Positions 40,293 to 49,003 of a DNA stretch of 64,000 nucleotides are shown here, one piece after another. The notes below the pieces were generated by a model. That model ran no database searches. It saw only the letters and a list, made by a program, of their open reading frames with translations, and was not told where the DNA came from. Position numbers and translations under genes: made by a program. The stretch is from the NCBI RefSeq assembly GCF_900086715.1, contig NZ_FLKH01000010.1:248001-312000 (forward strand), in the 5' to 3' direction. Every line of letters begins with the position of its first letter. The stretch's first letter is position 1. Origin of the DNA: Gracilibacillus timonensis (GTDB taxonomy: Bacteria; Bacillota; Bacilli; Bacillales; Amphibacillaceae).

Positions 40293-42346
40293 CTTGCTTG
40301 ATATTGATAGGTCTGTCCCGTTGTTGTTTCCACCGTGACATTTGCAATATAGGCATGTTCTAATAGCTCCGTCTGGTTGATTTCACCTTCCAACACTCCC
40401 TGTGGCGCGTCTTTCACTTCTGCCGCCGTTGTTACAAAGGCGAAAGTCACCGGATCATAAAGATCGATGGTTACTTTATTGGCTGCTTCCACTAAATACA
40501 GCTGATATTGATAGCTGTCCTCAAAAGGGATAATATCTAACTCTAATCCCATTGCCTGTGGGATATCGGCGTTATTACTGACATACATATAAGGTAGTGG
40601 CTGATCATTGAGAAATAAGTAACCTTGATTAATCGGCTCTGGCTTCCCAGTCTGTCTAATGGTCGCTTTTATGTTGATCTGCTTGCTCTCATTTGGTTCA
40701 AGGGTAAAACTTTTGGGTAATTGAAAGCGAATGGCCTGCTTTTGTTTCGGCAGATGAAAAGCATATTGCTGGGTTTGATTGGATACATTATACACCGTAA
40801 TTGTTTCCGTTGTTTGTTCACTCTGTTCTGTTTTTTTGCCAAAGGATAATAAAGAGTGGTCCAACAATGTAGCTGTTTCAATAGCGGCCCTTGGGTTTAT
40901 CTTTCCTGCCCCTTGTTCCAATGGCAGATAATCAGGTAAGGGTTTTGCAGTGGTTAAAACGGCTGCTTTTAATTGAGCAGGTGTCCAATCCGGGTGTGCC
41001 TCTTTTATCAGGGCTAATACGCCGGCTACATGTGGAGAGGCCATGCTAGTTCCGCTCAAAGCTTGATACCCACCAGGCACGGTGCTAAGAATATTTGCCC
41101 CGGGGGCAACAATCTCCGGTTTAATCGCCCAGTTTACCGTTACTGGTCCTCTGGAACTAAAATCGGTAATCGTATCGGAAACTGAATTCTGCTTTATCTG
41201 GAGATAACCTTGGTTCTTTTCCAGCCATTCTCCGTCCTCCTGTGAGATGGCGGCAACTGGAATGGAAACCTCCGCTTCAACCGCCCCTTGAAAGAAGCCC
41301 GGTTCTTTATTGGCAATTAATAAAGCCGTCGCCCCTTGACGTTCTGCCTCCAACGCCAGTTTAGCAAAGGGAACATCACTTCTTTTGACTACTAAAATAC
41401 GGTCATGATGCTTTAGCTGTTTTTGATTGGTAGTTACTTTAAGGTCCTTCTCTAATTCCCATTCTGCCGATCCTTGCATAGGAGCTAATTCGATTGTTTT
41501 ATCTTGAAAACGGTCATACAAATAAGGCTGCTGAAGTTCTGGCGTGGAGGCACCTACCGAAATTACATGGTCCGCCGTTGCAGGTGAGCCTACCGTCCAT
41601 AGTTCCGGACCTGTATTCCCATTCGCTATGACAACAGATACCCCTTGCTCCACTGCTCGGTTAACGGCTACACTGGTCGGCCAGTCAGGACCATTAATGG
41701 AGTTGCCAAGCGATAGGTTAATAATATCCATTTCGTCCTTGACGGCTTGTTCAATCGCAGCCATCACTTGAATCGAGGATCCAGTCCCCCCAGGGCCAAG
41801 CGCTCGGTAGGCATACAGCTCTGCATCTGGAGCAACCCCTTGCATCTCTCCATCCGCCGCAATAATCCCTGCCACATGACTGCCGTGATTTGTTGGAAGA
41901 CCGTCCTCCACTTTTGTTTCCATCGGATCGTCGTCTAAATCGACAAGGTCATAGCCCCCTTGATAATTCTTTTGCAAATCTGGATGGCTATAATCAATTC
42001 CTGTGTCAATTACTCCAACCTTCACTCCTTTACCACTGTAAGGAAGATCATCCGGGATTAAAAATGGAATGCTCTCGTTTATATTGCTGGTAACCGTTTG
42101 TGTTTGATAGGTTTGAACAGGATAGCTCTTTTTTATAAAAGATCGCCGCTCCAACTTTTTTAGGTTGCGTTGATCGGTTTTAATCGCCACCCCATTAAAT
42201 ATCGTATCGTACACTGCGAGAATGTCTATCTGAGGGTAGTATGTTTCGATTTGTTCTGCAGCATCATGAGGGTCATTTTCTACTTCGATAATTAATGAAT
42301 AATCTTCAGAGCCAGTGAACAGCATTAGTGATAGTAAAAACGACAT
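40280..42346 (-). CDS. vpr: Secreted S8 serine protease (subtilisin family, Vpr-like)
   Basis: About 688 residues from the ATG at 42346, 8 bp after AAGGAG; an upstream GTG abuts that site. The signal peptide is short (SFLLSLMLFTGS). An I9 propeptide-like region is followed by the catalytic domain with Asp 114 (VIDTGID), His 154 (NHGSHVAG) and Ser 434 (SGTSMASPHVAG), interrupted by a PA domain at about 285-390 (RQGATALLIANKEPGFF). The C-terminal 200 residues are beta-rich, Fn3-like. The layout matches the minor extracellular protease Vpr, although B. subtilis vpr (806 residues) is elsewhere in the genome. It supplies peptides from outside the cell. Confidence 0.9.
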   Translation of the reverse strand: MSFLLSLMLFTGSEDYSLIIEVENDPHDAAEQIETYYPQIDILAVYDTIFNGVAIKTDQRNLKKLERRSFIKKSYPVQTYQTQTVTSNINESIPFLIPDDLPYSGKGVKVGVIDTGIDYSHPDLQKNYQGGYDLVDLDDDPMETKVEDGLPTNHGSHVAGIIAADGEMQGVAPDAELYAYRALGPGGTGSSIQVMAAIEQAVKDEMDIINLSLGNSINGPDWPTSVAVNRAVEQGVSVVIANGNTGPELWTVGSPATADHVISVGASTPELQQPYLYDRFQDKTIELAPMQGSAEWELEKDLKVTTNQKQLKHHDRILVVKRSDVPFAKLALEAERQGATALLIANKEPGFFQGAVEAEVSIPVAAISQEDGEWLEKNQGYLQIKQNSVSDTITDFSSRGPVTVNWAIKPEIVAPGANILSTVPGGYQALSGTSMASPHVAGVLALIKEAHPDWTPAQLKAAVLTTAKPLPDYLPLEQGAGKINPRAAIETATLLDHSLLSFGKKTEQSEQTTETITVYNVSNQTQQYAFHLPKQKQAIRFQLPKSFTLEPNESKQINIKATIRQTGKPEPINQGYLFLNDQPLPYMYVSNNADIPQAMGLELDIIPFEDSYQYQLYLVEAANKVTIDLYDPVTFAFVTTAAEVKDAPQGVLEGEINQTELLEHAYIANVTVETTTGQTYQYQASWGE

Positions 42347-42460
42347 AGTGAGCACTCCTTTTTCAAATAGGAGTAGTATGTGTTACTTCCTGGTTAGATA
42401 TGTACACCATGCTTATTTTTCGTCTTATAGCTGTCTGAGTGGAAGATTTTGATGGTTGGG

Positions 42461-42800
42461 ATTTGATCTCTTCAGTCCGCGAGATCCATTCTTATGGACT
42501 GTAGAACGAGATTTGATCTCTTCAGTCCGCGAGATCCATTTTTATGGACTGTAGAACGAGATTTGATCTCTTCAGTCCGCAAGATTCATTCTTATGGACT
42601 GTAGAACGGGATTTGATCTCTTCAGTCCGCGAGATCCATTCTTATGGACTGTGGAGCAGGATTTGCTTTCTTCAGTCCGCGAGATTCATTCTTATGGACT
42701 GTGGAACGGGATTTAATCTCTTCAGTCCGCGAGATTCATTCTTATGGACTGTGGAACGAGATTTTCTCGCTACAGTCCGCGAGATTTATTCTTACGGACA
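42461..42800. repeat. Seven-unit 50-bp tandem repeat with hairpin core
   Basis: ATTTGATCTC recurs at 42461, 42511, 42561, 42611, 42661, 42711 and 42761 (some copies diverged), giving a period of exactly 50 bp. Each unit has the inverted pair CAGTCC...GGACTG, arms 17 bases apart, so an RNA would fold into a row of hairpins. Units differ by a few substitutions; the last is most degenerate. 50 is not a multiple of 3 and the frames break, so it is not coding. It lies in the region upstream of vpr and after the upp terminator. Confidence 0.95.
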
Positions 42801-42916
42801 AAATTTCGCGTTTGGGCGGTTTTGTGTCTGTTAGATCTATTTTTCCATTATGGCTGAGTAATGCTATCTTTTTTTATTTGCAGCCTGATTCGTTCCAGGT
42901 CCAGATCATTCCATAC

Positions 42917-42931
42917 CCTATTATACCAAGG
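42917..42931 (-). promoter_or_regulatory. Possible extended -10 promoter upstream of the 50-bp array and vpr
   Basis: The minus strand reads CCTTGGTATAATAGG, an extended -10 (TGGTATAAT) without a clear -35. An identical 15-mer lies at 22057-22071 after the fabZ terminator. If used, the vpr transcript would begin with about 570 nt of leader that includes the whole hairpin array. Confidence 0.35.
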
Positions 42932-42955
42932 ATGGTATTCTTTTTTAAGCTATAA

Positions 42956-42989
42956 AAAAGGCAGCTTTGTCTCGCATAAACTGCCTTTT
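42956..42989 (-). terminator. Terminator of upp
   Basis: Arms AAAAGGCAG/CTGCCTTTT (42956-42964 and 42981-42989), followed by a TTTTTT tract on the minus strand. It begins about 20 bp after the upp stop. Confidence 0.88.
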
Positions 42990-43010
42990 GCGACAAAACT
43001 GCCTCCTCAT

Positions 43011-43640
43011 TTATTTCGTTCCAAATAATCGATCACCGGCATCGCCTAGACCTGGCACGATGTAGCCTTTTTCGTTTAGTTTTTCATCTAATGCACCTAA
43101 ATATATATCGACATCTGGATGTTCTTTTTGCACCAACTCTACCCCTTCAGGAGCGGCAAGCAGGCACATCAATTTGATATTGACAGCACCACGTTTTTTC
43201 AAAGAGTGGATCGCGTCATTCGCTGAGCCGCCAGTAGCAAGCATTGGATCTACGACAATTAATTCACGTTCTTCGATATCACTTGGTAATTTCAAATAAT
43301 ATTCAACTGGTTTTAATGTTTCTGGATCTCGGTATAAGCCAACATGTCCGACTTTTGCCGCTGGAATTAATTTCAGAATGCCGTCAACCATCCCTAAACC
43401 AGCTCTTAGAATGGGGATAACACCGATTTTTTTACCACTAATGACTTGTGATGTTGTTTCCTGGACGGGGGTTGGAATGGTTGTTTCTTCTAATGGAAGA
43501 TCTCTAGTAATCTCAAATGCCATTAAGGTCGAAACCTCATCAACTAAGGCCCGGAACTCCTTGGTCCCCGTATTTTTGTTACGAATATACGTTAATTTAT
43601 GCTGGATTAATGGATGATCTAGAACAAATAACTTACTCAT
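43011..43640 (-). CDS. upp: Uracil phosphoribosyltransferase
   Basis: This 209-residue salvage enzyme makes UMP from uracil and PRPP. The PRPP-binding loop is [16 protein letters not shown] near 128-143, the flexible loop carries RAGLGMVDG, and the uracil-binding C-terminus is [18 protein letters not shown]. All segments and the length are normal. It stands between glyA and the vpr/atp region, the same neighbourhood as in B. subtilis apart from the inserted protease. Confidence 0.97.
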   Translation of the reverse strand: MSKLFVLDHPLIQHKLTYIRNKNTGTKEFRALVDEVSTLMAFEITRDLPLEETTIPTPVQETTSQVISGKKIGVIPILRAGLGMVDGILKLIPAAKVGHVGLYRDPETLKPVEYYLKLPSDIEERELIVVDPMLATGGSANDAIHSLKKRGAVNIKLMCLLAAPEGVELVQKEHPDVDIYLGALDEKLNEKGYIVPGLGDAGDRLFGTK

Positions 43641-43760
43641 GCGAAAAACTCCTTTACCCTATTAAATTTTGTCGATATTCAAACGAATCATCGTTCAAAT
43701 TGTACAGAAAAAACACCAGTCATGCAAGCACCTTCCTAATAATCCATGTGCACAGACGAA

Positions 43761-43789
43761 AGCAGACTCATCCAAAAGACGAGTCTGCT
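43761..43789 (-). terminator. Terminator of glyA
   Basis: Perfect 9-bp arms AGCAGACTC/GAGTCTGCT (43761-43769 and 43781-43789) with an 11-base loop. A short TTTCGT follows on the minus strand, so the U tract is weak. Confidence 0.75.
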
Positions 43790-43794
43790 ATTAT

Positions 43795-45030
43795 TTATTG
43801 ATATAAGGGGAATTTTGCCGTTAGAGCACTTACTCGATCACGAGCTTCCGTTAACGTTGCTTCGTCGGAAGGGTTCTTTAGCGTTAAGGCGATAATTTTT
43901 GCTACTTCTTCCATTTCTGCTTCAGCAAAACCACGAGTAGTAACAGCAGCAGTACCAACACGAACACCAGATGTAACAAACGGGCTTTCTGGATCAAATG
44001 GAATCGTATTTTTGTTCGTAGTAATACCCACTTCGTCCAAGGCTGCCTCGGCTTCTTTTCCTGTTAGCTGTAAATCACGAACATCTAATAATAATAAATG
44101 ATTATCTGTACCACCTGAAACAATGCGAATACCTTCTGCTTGCAGTACCTCCGCAAATTTCTTCGCATTTTTGATAATATTTTCACCGTACACTTTAAAA
44201 TCCGGTGATAGAGCTTCTTTGAAAGACACAGCTTTCGCTGCGATCACATGCATTAATGGGCCGCCTTGCATTCCTGGAAAAACGGTTTTGTCAATTTTAC
44301 GACCATACTCTTCTTTACACAAAATCAAACCACCGCGCGGGCCACGTAATGTTTTGTGTGTCGTTGTCGTTACAAAATGGGCATGCGGTACAGGGTCTGG
44401 ATGTAAGCCTGCCGCAACTAGACCTGCAATATGTGCCATGTCTACCATTAAATAGGCATCCACAGCATCCGCAATTTCACGAAATTTCTTGAAGTCTATT
44501 TCACGTGAATAAGCACTTGCACCAGCAACGATCAATTTTGGTTTTACTTCTTTTGCCTTTGCTAGCACTTGGTTATAATCTATTCTCTCGGAATCCTTAT
44601 CTACTCCATAATCGACAAAATGGAATAACTTACCACTGAAATTAACTGGACTACCATGTGTCAAGTGGCCGCCGTGATTCAAATTCATTCCAAGCACTGT
44701 ATCACCTGGATCCAACACTGTGAAATAAACAGCCATATTTGCTTGTGCCCCAGAATGTGGCTGCACATTGACATATTCTGCACCAAAGATTTCTTTTGCT
44801 CGATCACGTGCCAAATCTTCCGCCACATCCACGTATTCACAACCGCCATAATAACGTCGACCTGGGTATCCTTCTGCGTATTTATTGGTTAATACAGAAC
44901 CCTGCGCTTCCATTACTGCTTGAGAAACAAAGTTTTCTGAGGCAATTAACTCGATTTTATCATGCTGACGTTTACGTTCTAACTCTACCGATTGATAGAT
45001 CTCTGGATCAAAATTTTTCAAGTGCTCCAT
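43795..45030 (-). CDS. glyA: Serine hydroxymethyltransferase
   Basis: This 411-residue PLP enzyme interconverts serine and glycine with tetrahydrofolate, supplying one-carbon units. The start at 45030 ([14 protein letters not shown]) follows GGGGGAAA; the longer frame upstream has no site. Motifs are [56 protein letters not shown] (PLP lysine in THKT) and [17 protein letters not shown]. Putative PurR boxes lie upstream. Confidence 0.97.
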   Translation of the reverse strand: MEHLKNFDPEIYQSVELERKRQHDKIELIASENFVSQAVMEAQGSVLTNKYAEGYPGRRYYGGCEYVDVAEDLARDRAKEIFGAEYVNVQPHSGAQANMAVYFTVLDPGDTVLGMNLNHGGHLTHGSPVNFSGKLFHFVDYGVDKDSERIDYNQVLAKAKEVKPKLIVAGASAYSREIDFKKFREIADAVDAYLMVDMAHIAGLVAAGLHPDPVPHAHFVTTTTHKTLRGPRGGLILCKEEYGRKIDKTVFPGMQGGPLMHVIAAKAVSFKEALSPDFKVYGENIIKNAKKFAEVLQAEGIRIVSGGTDNHLLLLDVRDLQLTGKEAEAALDEVGITTNKNTIPFDPESPFVTSGVRVGTAAVTTRGFAEAEMEEVAKIIALTLKNPSDEATLTEARDRVSALTAKFPLYQ

Positions 45031-45133
45031 GGATGATTTCCCCCTGTATTCATTATTGATAGTGTGTAAACCATTCGTTATTTCGTGCAACTTATTCTAA
45101 AATAACATGATTTTGAAGAAAATTCTAGCACTT

Positions 45134-45175
45134 TTTACGAATGTTAAAAAGAAAAGATGCACCTTTATTCGTAAA
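45134..45175. promoter_or_regulatory. Candidate PurR box pair upstream of glyA
   Basis: The inverted 9-mers TTTACGAAT (45134-45142) and ATTCGTAAA (45167-45175) have their CGAA/TTCG cores 26 bp apart, which is the arrangement of paired PurBoxes bound by PurR in B. subtilis, where glyA is a PurR target. The base after CGAA is T rather than the usual C. They lie about 105-145 bp before the glyA start. Confidence 0.45.
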
Positions 45176-45201
45176 TAAAGATCCATCTATCATAAAGCAG
45201 T

Positions 45202-45753
45202 TCATGGAGAGACCGGATAAACCGCCCTCGGTCCGCCGATTAACTTCGGTCTTGTGCGAGCATGGGTTGTTCGTGCTTGACCGACATAACGTTGCGTTAA
45301 ACGAAGCGGAACGGCTACCGGCTTTAAATGCATGCCAATCATTGTCTCGCCAATATCTATTCCTGCATCTGCTTGTAAGGCCTCTACCACTACCGCTTCA
45401 GGCAAATGTTGATAAGCATAGGCAGCCATTGATCCACCAGCATGACGAACAGGTTGTACAGAAACTTGAGTGAGGTTCCGCTCCTGTGCTAGCTGCTTTG
45501 TAACTACGACGGCGCGATTCAAGTGCTCACAGCACTGAAAACATAGGTGAACGCCTGTTATATCCTGCAGATGTTTGAACGCATCATACAGCATTGCTGC
45601 CACTTCTTCACTGCCTGCTGTTCCAATATGCTCACCAACTACCTCACTGGTAGAACAGCCAATTACAAACAAATCACCTGCTGTTAGAAAATCGAGTGAT
45701 ATCCATTCATCTACCATCGTTCTTACTTCTGTTTGCCATTGTTCTAGTTGCAT
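45202..45753 (-). CDS. ywlG: YwlG, TIGR01440/DUF436 family protein
   Basis: This 183-residue cytoplasmic protein has the conserved ground plan GDLFVIGCSTSEVVGEHIGTAGSEEVA, LCFQCCEHLNRAVVV and ADAGIDIGETMIGMHLKPVAVPLRLT. Function is unknown, though it is widely conserved in Firmicutes beside glyA and rpiB. Three close cysteines (CFQCCEHLNRA plus GCST) may bind a metal. It is co-oriented with rpiB, 76 bp upstream. Confidence 0.9.
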   Translation of the reverse strand: MQLEQWQTEVRTMVDEWISLDFLTAGDLFVIGCSTSEVVGEHIGTAGSEEVAAMLYDAFKHLQDITGVHLCFQCCEHLNRAVVVTKQLAQERNLTQVSVQPVRHAGGSMAAYAYQHLPEAVVVEALQADAGIDIGETMIGMHLKPVAVPLRLTQRYVGQARTTHARTRPKLIGGPRAVYPVSP

Positions 45754-45829
45754 GAATAGTTCCTCTTCTCCTTTTCATACATGTATCGAAACGCTTTGTT
45801 TTTTTATCCTCTTGTCAGGCACTGCCACA

Positions 45830-46270
45830 TTACTGATTTTCGTAACTTGTTACTTTGCCGACGCGATTAGCATGACGTCCACCTTGAAATTCAGTGGTTA
45901 ACCATGTACGGGCAATTTCACGGGCAAGACCTGCCCCTATGACACGCTCTCCCATTGTCAATACATTGGAATTATTGTGCTCCCGTGTTGCTTTGGCACT
46001 GAATAGGTCATGTACAAGCGCTGCCCGAATCCCATTCACCTTATTAGCAGCAATCGACATACCAATACCCGTCCCACAAATTAAAATAGCCCGATCAAAT
46101 TCCCCGCTCGCCACACGCTCGGCTGCAGGTATGCCATAATCCGGATAATCTACGGAGTCAGTACAATGACAACCAATATCCTCATATGGGATGGCTAACT
46201 CCTCTAATAAAGAGACAATTTCTTTTGCCAAATGAATGCCTCCATGATCTGATGCTAAAATGACCTTCAT
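45830..46270 (-). CDS. rpiB: Ribose-5-phosphate isomerase B
   Basis: This 146-residue enzyme interconverts ribose 5-phosphate and ribulose 5-phosphate. Conserved parts are VILASDHGGIHLAKEI, SVDYPDYGIPAAERVASGEFDRAILICGTGIGMSIAANKVNGIRAALV with the catalytic Cys, and HNNSNVLTMGERVIGAGLA. It matches ywlF by position. A GGAG site precedes the ATG. Confidence 0.95.
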   Translation of the reverse strand: MKVILASDHGGIHLAKEIVSLLEELAIPYEDIGCHCTDSVDYPDYGIPAAERVASGEFDRAILICGTGIGMSIAANKVNGIRAALVHDLFSAKATREHNNSNVLTMGERVIGAGLAREIARTWLTTEFQGGRHANRVGKVTSYENQ

Positions 46271-46424
46271 GTTATAATGCTCCTTTGCCTAATTAATATC
46301 CTTTATATAGGCTATCTTATCATATTTAGCAACAAAATACTTCTTTTTTAGAGGTTGTTTCAACATTTCAATACAAAACGTCCTTCTGTTTGAAAAGGCT
46401 AACAGAAACATAGGCAAAACGATA

Positions 46425-47726
46425 TTAATTCAGTTTAAATTGACTAATTTTCCCTTGTAAATATTGTGCCTGACGATCCAGGGTGACTGCCAACTCCTCT
46501 AAATGTTCCGCAAAATCGGCCTGTTCCGTGATCGTTGCATGCATCTCCTCGGCACCAGCTGACGTTTCTTCAGCAATCGCCGCCACATTCTCAGACTTAG
46601 CTTGGGTCGCTTCGATTTCCTGTAATTGTGTATTCACTATTTGCGAAATGGCTTGAATCGAAGAAACTACCTCATTGATAGAAGTGGCCATTTGATCAAT
46701 CACGATCGTTGTTTGTTCCCCTTTTTCCACCTCGGCATGTGTGCCATCCACATGCTGACGGATCGTATCGACTACTACATTGACATCCTGTTGCATCGTC
46801 TTAATCAAGGCAGAGATCGTTTGGACTGCCTCAGAACTCTGATCTGCCAATTTACGCACTTCCTCCGCCACCACGGCAAATCCTTTTCCTTCTTCTCCCG
46901 CTCTTGAGGCTTCAATGGAGGCATTCAATGCTAGTAAATTGGTTTGTTCACTAATATCACCAACCATCGAAATGACATTCTCTACTTCTTTCGCCTTTTG
47001 CGACAATTGATTGACATCTTGAAGAGCCGCTTCTTGATTGTCTGCCAACCCGCTAATCCCCGCCACCAACTTACTGATCACTGCTTTTGATTCTTGAAGC
47101 TGTGCTACCATTTCATTGGACTTGACCTGGGAGTCCTCTGCCTTCTGATCCACCTGTGTAGCCAATCTTGTGGAATTCTCTACGGCCTCTGCTGTTTGCT
47201 GAATGGCTTCTGAAGTTTCTTCCGCACCTGAAGAAATTTGCCCAACCGTATCTTCCAATGCCGTGGTTTGCTCCTTCGTTTTCATAGTTGCTTCTTTCAT
47301 TTGTTGTACAGAAGCAGAGGTTGTTTGTGCATGCTGATTAATCTCTTCTAATACAGCTCGTAAATGATACACCATTTTCTGAAAGGCAATGGTCAAAGCA
47401 CCAATTTCATCATCCGTTGTGCGCGGTGAGGAGATATCTTGATTCAGATCCCCTTCTGCTACTCTCGTTGCAATGTTTTTTAAGCGTTTTAGCGGTTTGG
47501 TGATGACACCAGCTGCCACAAAGGCCAGAATGCCAGACCAAATAATCCCTAATAATAATGTAACTAACACAAATACAAGTTCGGGAATATCAATATATGC
47601 TTGAATCCTCTCCTGAAGCACATAAATAAAAAATGCACTTGTGGAATATGTAATAATTGCTAATGTAGTAGTAAATAGGACCAACTTAATCCCCAAATTA
47701 ATTCCTTTCTTTTGTTGTGTTGCCAT
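46425..47726 (-). CDS. Methyl-accepting chemotaxis protein
   Basis: This 433-residue receptor has two adjacent membrane helices (about 9-31 and 43-75) and a very short extracytoplasmic loop (RIQAYIDIP), so no periplasmic ligand domain. A HAMP domain ([25 protein letters not shown]) and the signalling hairpin follow, with its tip [43 protein letters not shown] near 260-305. The lack of a sensor domain suggests membrane or cytoplasmic sensing. Its place between rpiB and ywlE is not seen in B. subtilis and marks an insertion in a conserved block. Confidence 0.93.
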   Translation of the reverse strand: MATQQKKGINLGIKLVLFTTTLAIITYSTSAFFIYVLQERIQAYIDIPELVFVLVTLLLGIIWSGILAFVAAGVITKPLKRLKNIATRVAEGDLNQDISSPRTTDDEIGALTIAFQKMVYHLRAVLEEINQHAQTTSASVQQMKEATMKTKEQTTALEDTVGQISSGAEETSEAIQQTAEAVENSTRLATQVDQKAEDSQVKSNEMVAQLQESKAVISKLVAGISGLADNQEAALQDVNQLSQKAKEVENVISMVGDISEQTNLLALNASIEASRAGEEGKGFAVVAEEVRKLADQSSEAVQTISALIKTMQQDVNVVVDTIRQHVDGTHAEVEKGEQTTIVIDQMATSINEVVSSIQAISQIVNTQLQEIEATQAKSENVAAIAEETSAGAEEMHATITEQADFAEHLEELAVTLDRQAQYLQGKISQFKLN

Positions 47727-47752
47727 TCCTTCCCCTCCTGAACCATGACTTT

Positions 47753-48313
47753 TTATCTACTTCTATTGTCTATCTTTTTAACCAATAATTCAAGATAATT
47801 ATCGATTTCTTGATAAATTTTTTGATAAGTCATGATATTACCACCAAAAGGGTCAGCTATATCGATATTTTGCACGATTTTCTCTAATTGATTAATTTTT
47901 TGTTGTTTTTCTTCTATCTGTTCATCATTTGATAACTTGGCCTCTTCTAATGCAGCATAGGCCTTCTTCAACTGTTCCCACGCCTTTTGAAACTGCGGAT
48001 CTGCATATTCTTTTAAGGTAAAGATTTTTTCCTCAAAGGGAAAGTATTGTTGTTTAAGAATGTCACGATGACCTTGCGTCATAGCCAAGACCAAATCTGC
48101 CGATGCGATCATTTCTTCATTAACTGGTTGTGAAGAATGACGAAAATCGATCCCATGCTCGTCCAATACCATACGTGTTCCGTCTGAGGCAGGTTGTCCT
48201 TCCCCAGCAAAAATACCAGCAGATTGCACATCGTGTTCTGTCTTATCCTGTAGAATGGCTTGAGCCATCGGGCTTCGGCATGTATTTCCAGTACAAACAA
48301 ATAATATCTTCAT
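47753..48313 (-). CDS. ywlE: Low-molecular-weight protein-arginine phosphatase YwlE with coiled-coil insert
   Basis: The product is 186 residues; the B. subtilis enzyme is about 150. The start at 48313 (MKILFVCTG) is 8 bp after TGGAGG. The P-loop CTGNTCRS is at 7-14 and the acid motif DIADPFGG near 153. YwlE removes phosphate from protein arginines and so opposes McsB. Between TLKEYA and DIADPFGG there is an extra segment of about 35-40 residues ([18 protein letters not shown] and [15 protein letters not shown]), a likely coiled coil over the active-site region. No other motif is lost. Confidence 0.9.
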   Translation of the reverse strand: MKILFVCTGNTCRSPMAQAILQDKTEHDVQSAGIFAGEGQPASDGTRMVLDEHGIDFRHSSQPVNEEMIASADLVLAMTQGHRDILKQQYFPFEEKIFTLKEYADPQFQKAWEQLKKAYAALEEAKLSNDEQIEEKQQKINQLEKIVQNIDIADPFGGNIMTYQKIYQEIDNYLELLVKKIDNRSR

Positions 48314-48395
48314 TCTTGCTGCCTCCATTTATTCATTCACTTCTTTATCTACTATATCGTGTACGTTTATGATACGCAACATCAGAAGGGTTGCC

Positions 48396-48932
48396 TTACC
48401 ACCAGACTTGTAAACCAAAGAAAAAAAGAATAACGCCACCTGCCACCTCACTATAAGCCCCCAATAAGTGATGGGCCCTCCGACCGATCAATAAGGCAAG
48501 CCAAGTGAAGACCATACTAAACAATCCAAATAAGAGAAGCGCCAATAAGGTCACTACACCAGACAAGCCAAGGGACAGACCAATAGAAAAACTATCCAGG
48601 CTGACAGTAAAGGCAAAAATCAAGAGACCAAGCCCTGCTGGAGCGAGCATCGGTGTTTCTCGCTTTAAACATGTTTGCAAAATCATTTGCAAACCAATCG
48701 CACATAACAATAATCCCGCCGCTAAATGAGCAATACCTTCTATTTTATCAGATAGAATGGAACCTAAACTGAGACCCGCAAATGGCATCATCACATGAAA
48801 CAAACCAACGATAAATCCAATATAGGCAATGCGCTTTAATCTAATCTCTTGCATGCCAATAGCTAGTCCTACGGAGAAGGCATCCATTGATAAGGCAAGC
48901 GCAATACAGCTAATCGACAACAATTCTCCCAC
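48396..48932 (-). CDS. mntP: Manganese efflux pump MntP
   Basis: About 178 residues from the GTG at 48932 (MGELLSISC), following AGGGGG in a hairpin; the longer frame starting at 48983 lies in that hairpin and has no ribosome site. Six helices, with the family's paired motifs ALSMDAFSVGLAIG and TVSLDSFSIGLSLG, place it in MntP (DUF204). It exports Mn(II). The position equals ywlD. The leader structure (48940-48997) may set expression. Confidence 0.9.
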   Translation of the reverse strand: MGELLSISCIALALSMDAFSVGLAIGMQEIRLKRIAYIGFIVGLFHVMMPFAGLSLGSILSDKIEGIAHLAAGLLLCAIGLQMILQTCLKRETPMLAPAGLGLLIFAFTVSLDSFSIGLSLGLSGVVTLLALLLFGLFSMVFTWLALLIGRRAHHLLGAYSEVAGGVILFFFGLQVWW

Positions 48933-48939
48933 ATAAAAA

Positions 48940-48997
48940 CCCCCTGTACAAAAATGGACAAACACGACTACTTCTTGTCCCATTTCTATGCAGGGGG
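48940..48997 (-). promoter_or_regulatory. Long hairpin covering the mntP ribosome-binding site
   Basis: On the minus strand CCCCCTG (48991-48997) pairs with CAGGGGG (48940-48946), and AAATGG-like inner arms (48952-48961 and 48975-48985) extend it with one bulged base. The right outer arm holds the mntP Shine-Dalgarno and is followed by TTTTTAT and the GTG start. It therefore reads as a terminator/attenuator for the upstream ywlC transcript and as a ribosome-site blocker at the same time. No yybP-ykoY manganese riboswitch consensus is visible. Confidence 0.7.
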
Positions 48998-49003
48998 AGT
49001 GGA

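Noticed and set aside
42461-42800. CRISPR-like array
   Set aside because: There are no unique spacers; the whole 50-bp unit repeats, and no cas genes are present.
48940-48997. yybP-ykoY manganese riboswitch before mntP
   Set aside because: The gap is too short and lacks the conserved internal loops of that family; only a simple long hairpin is present.
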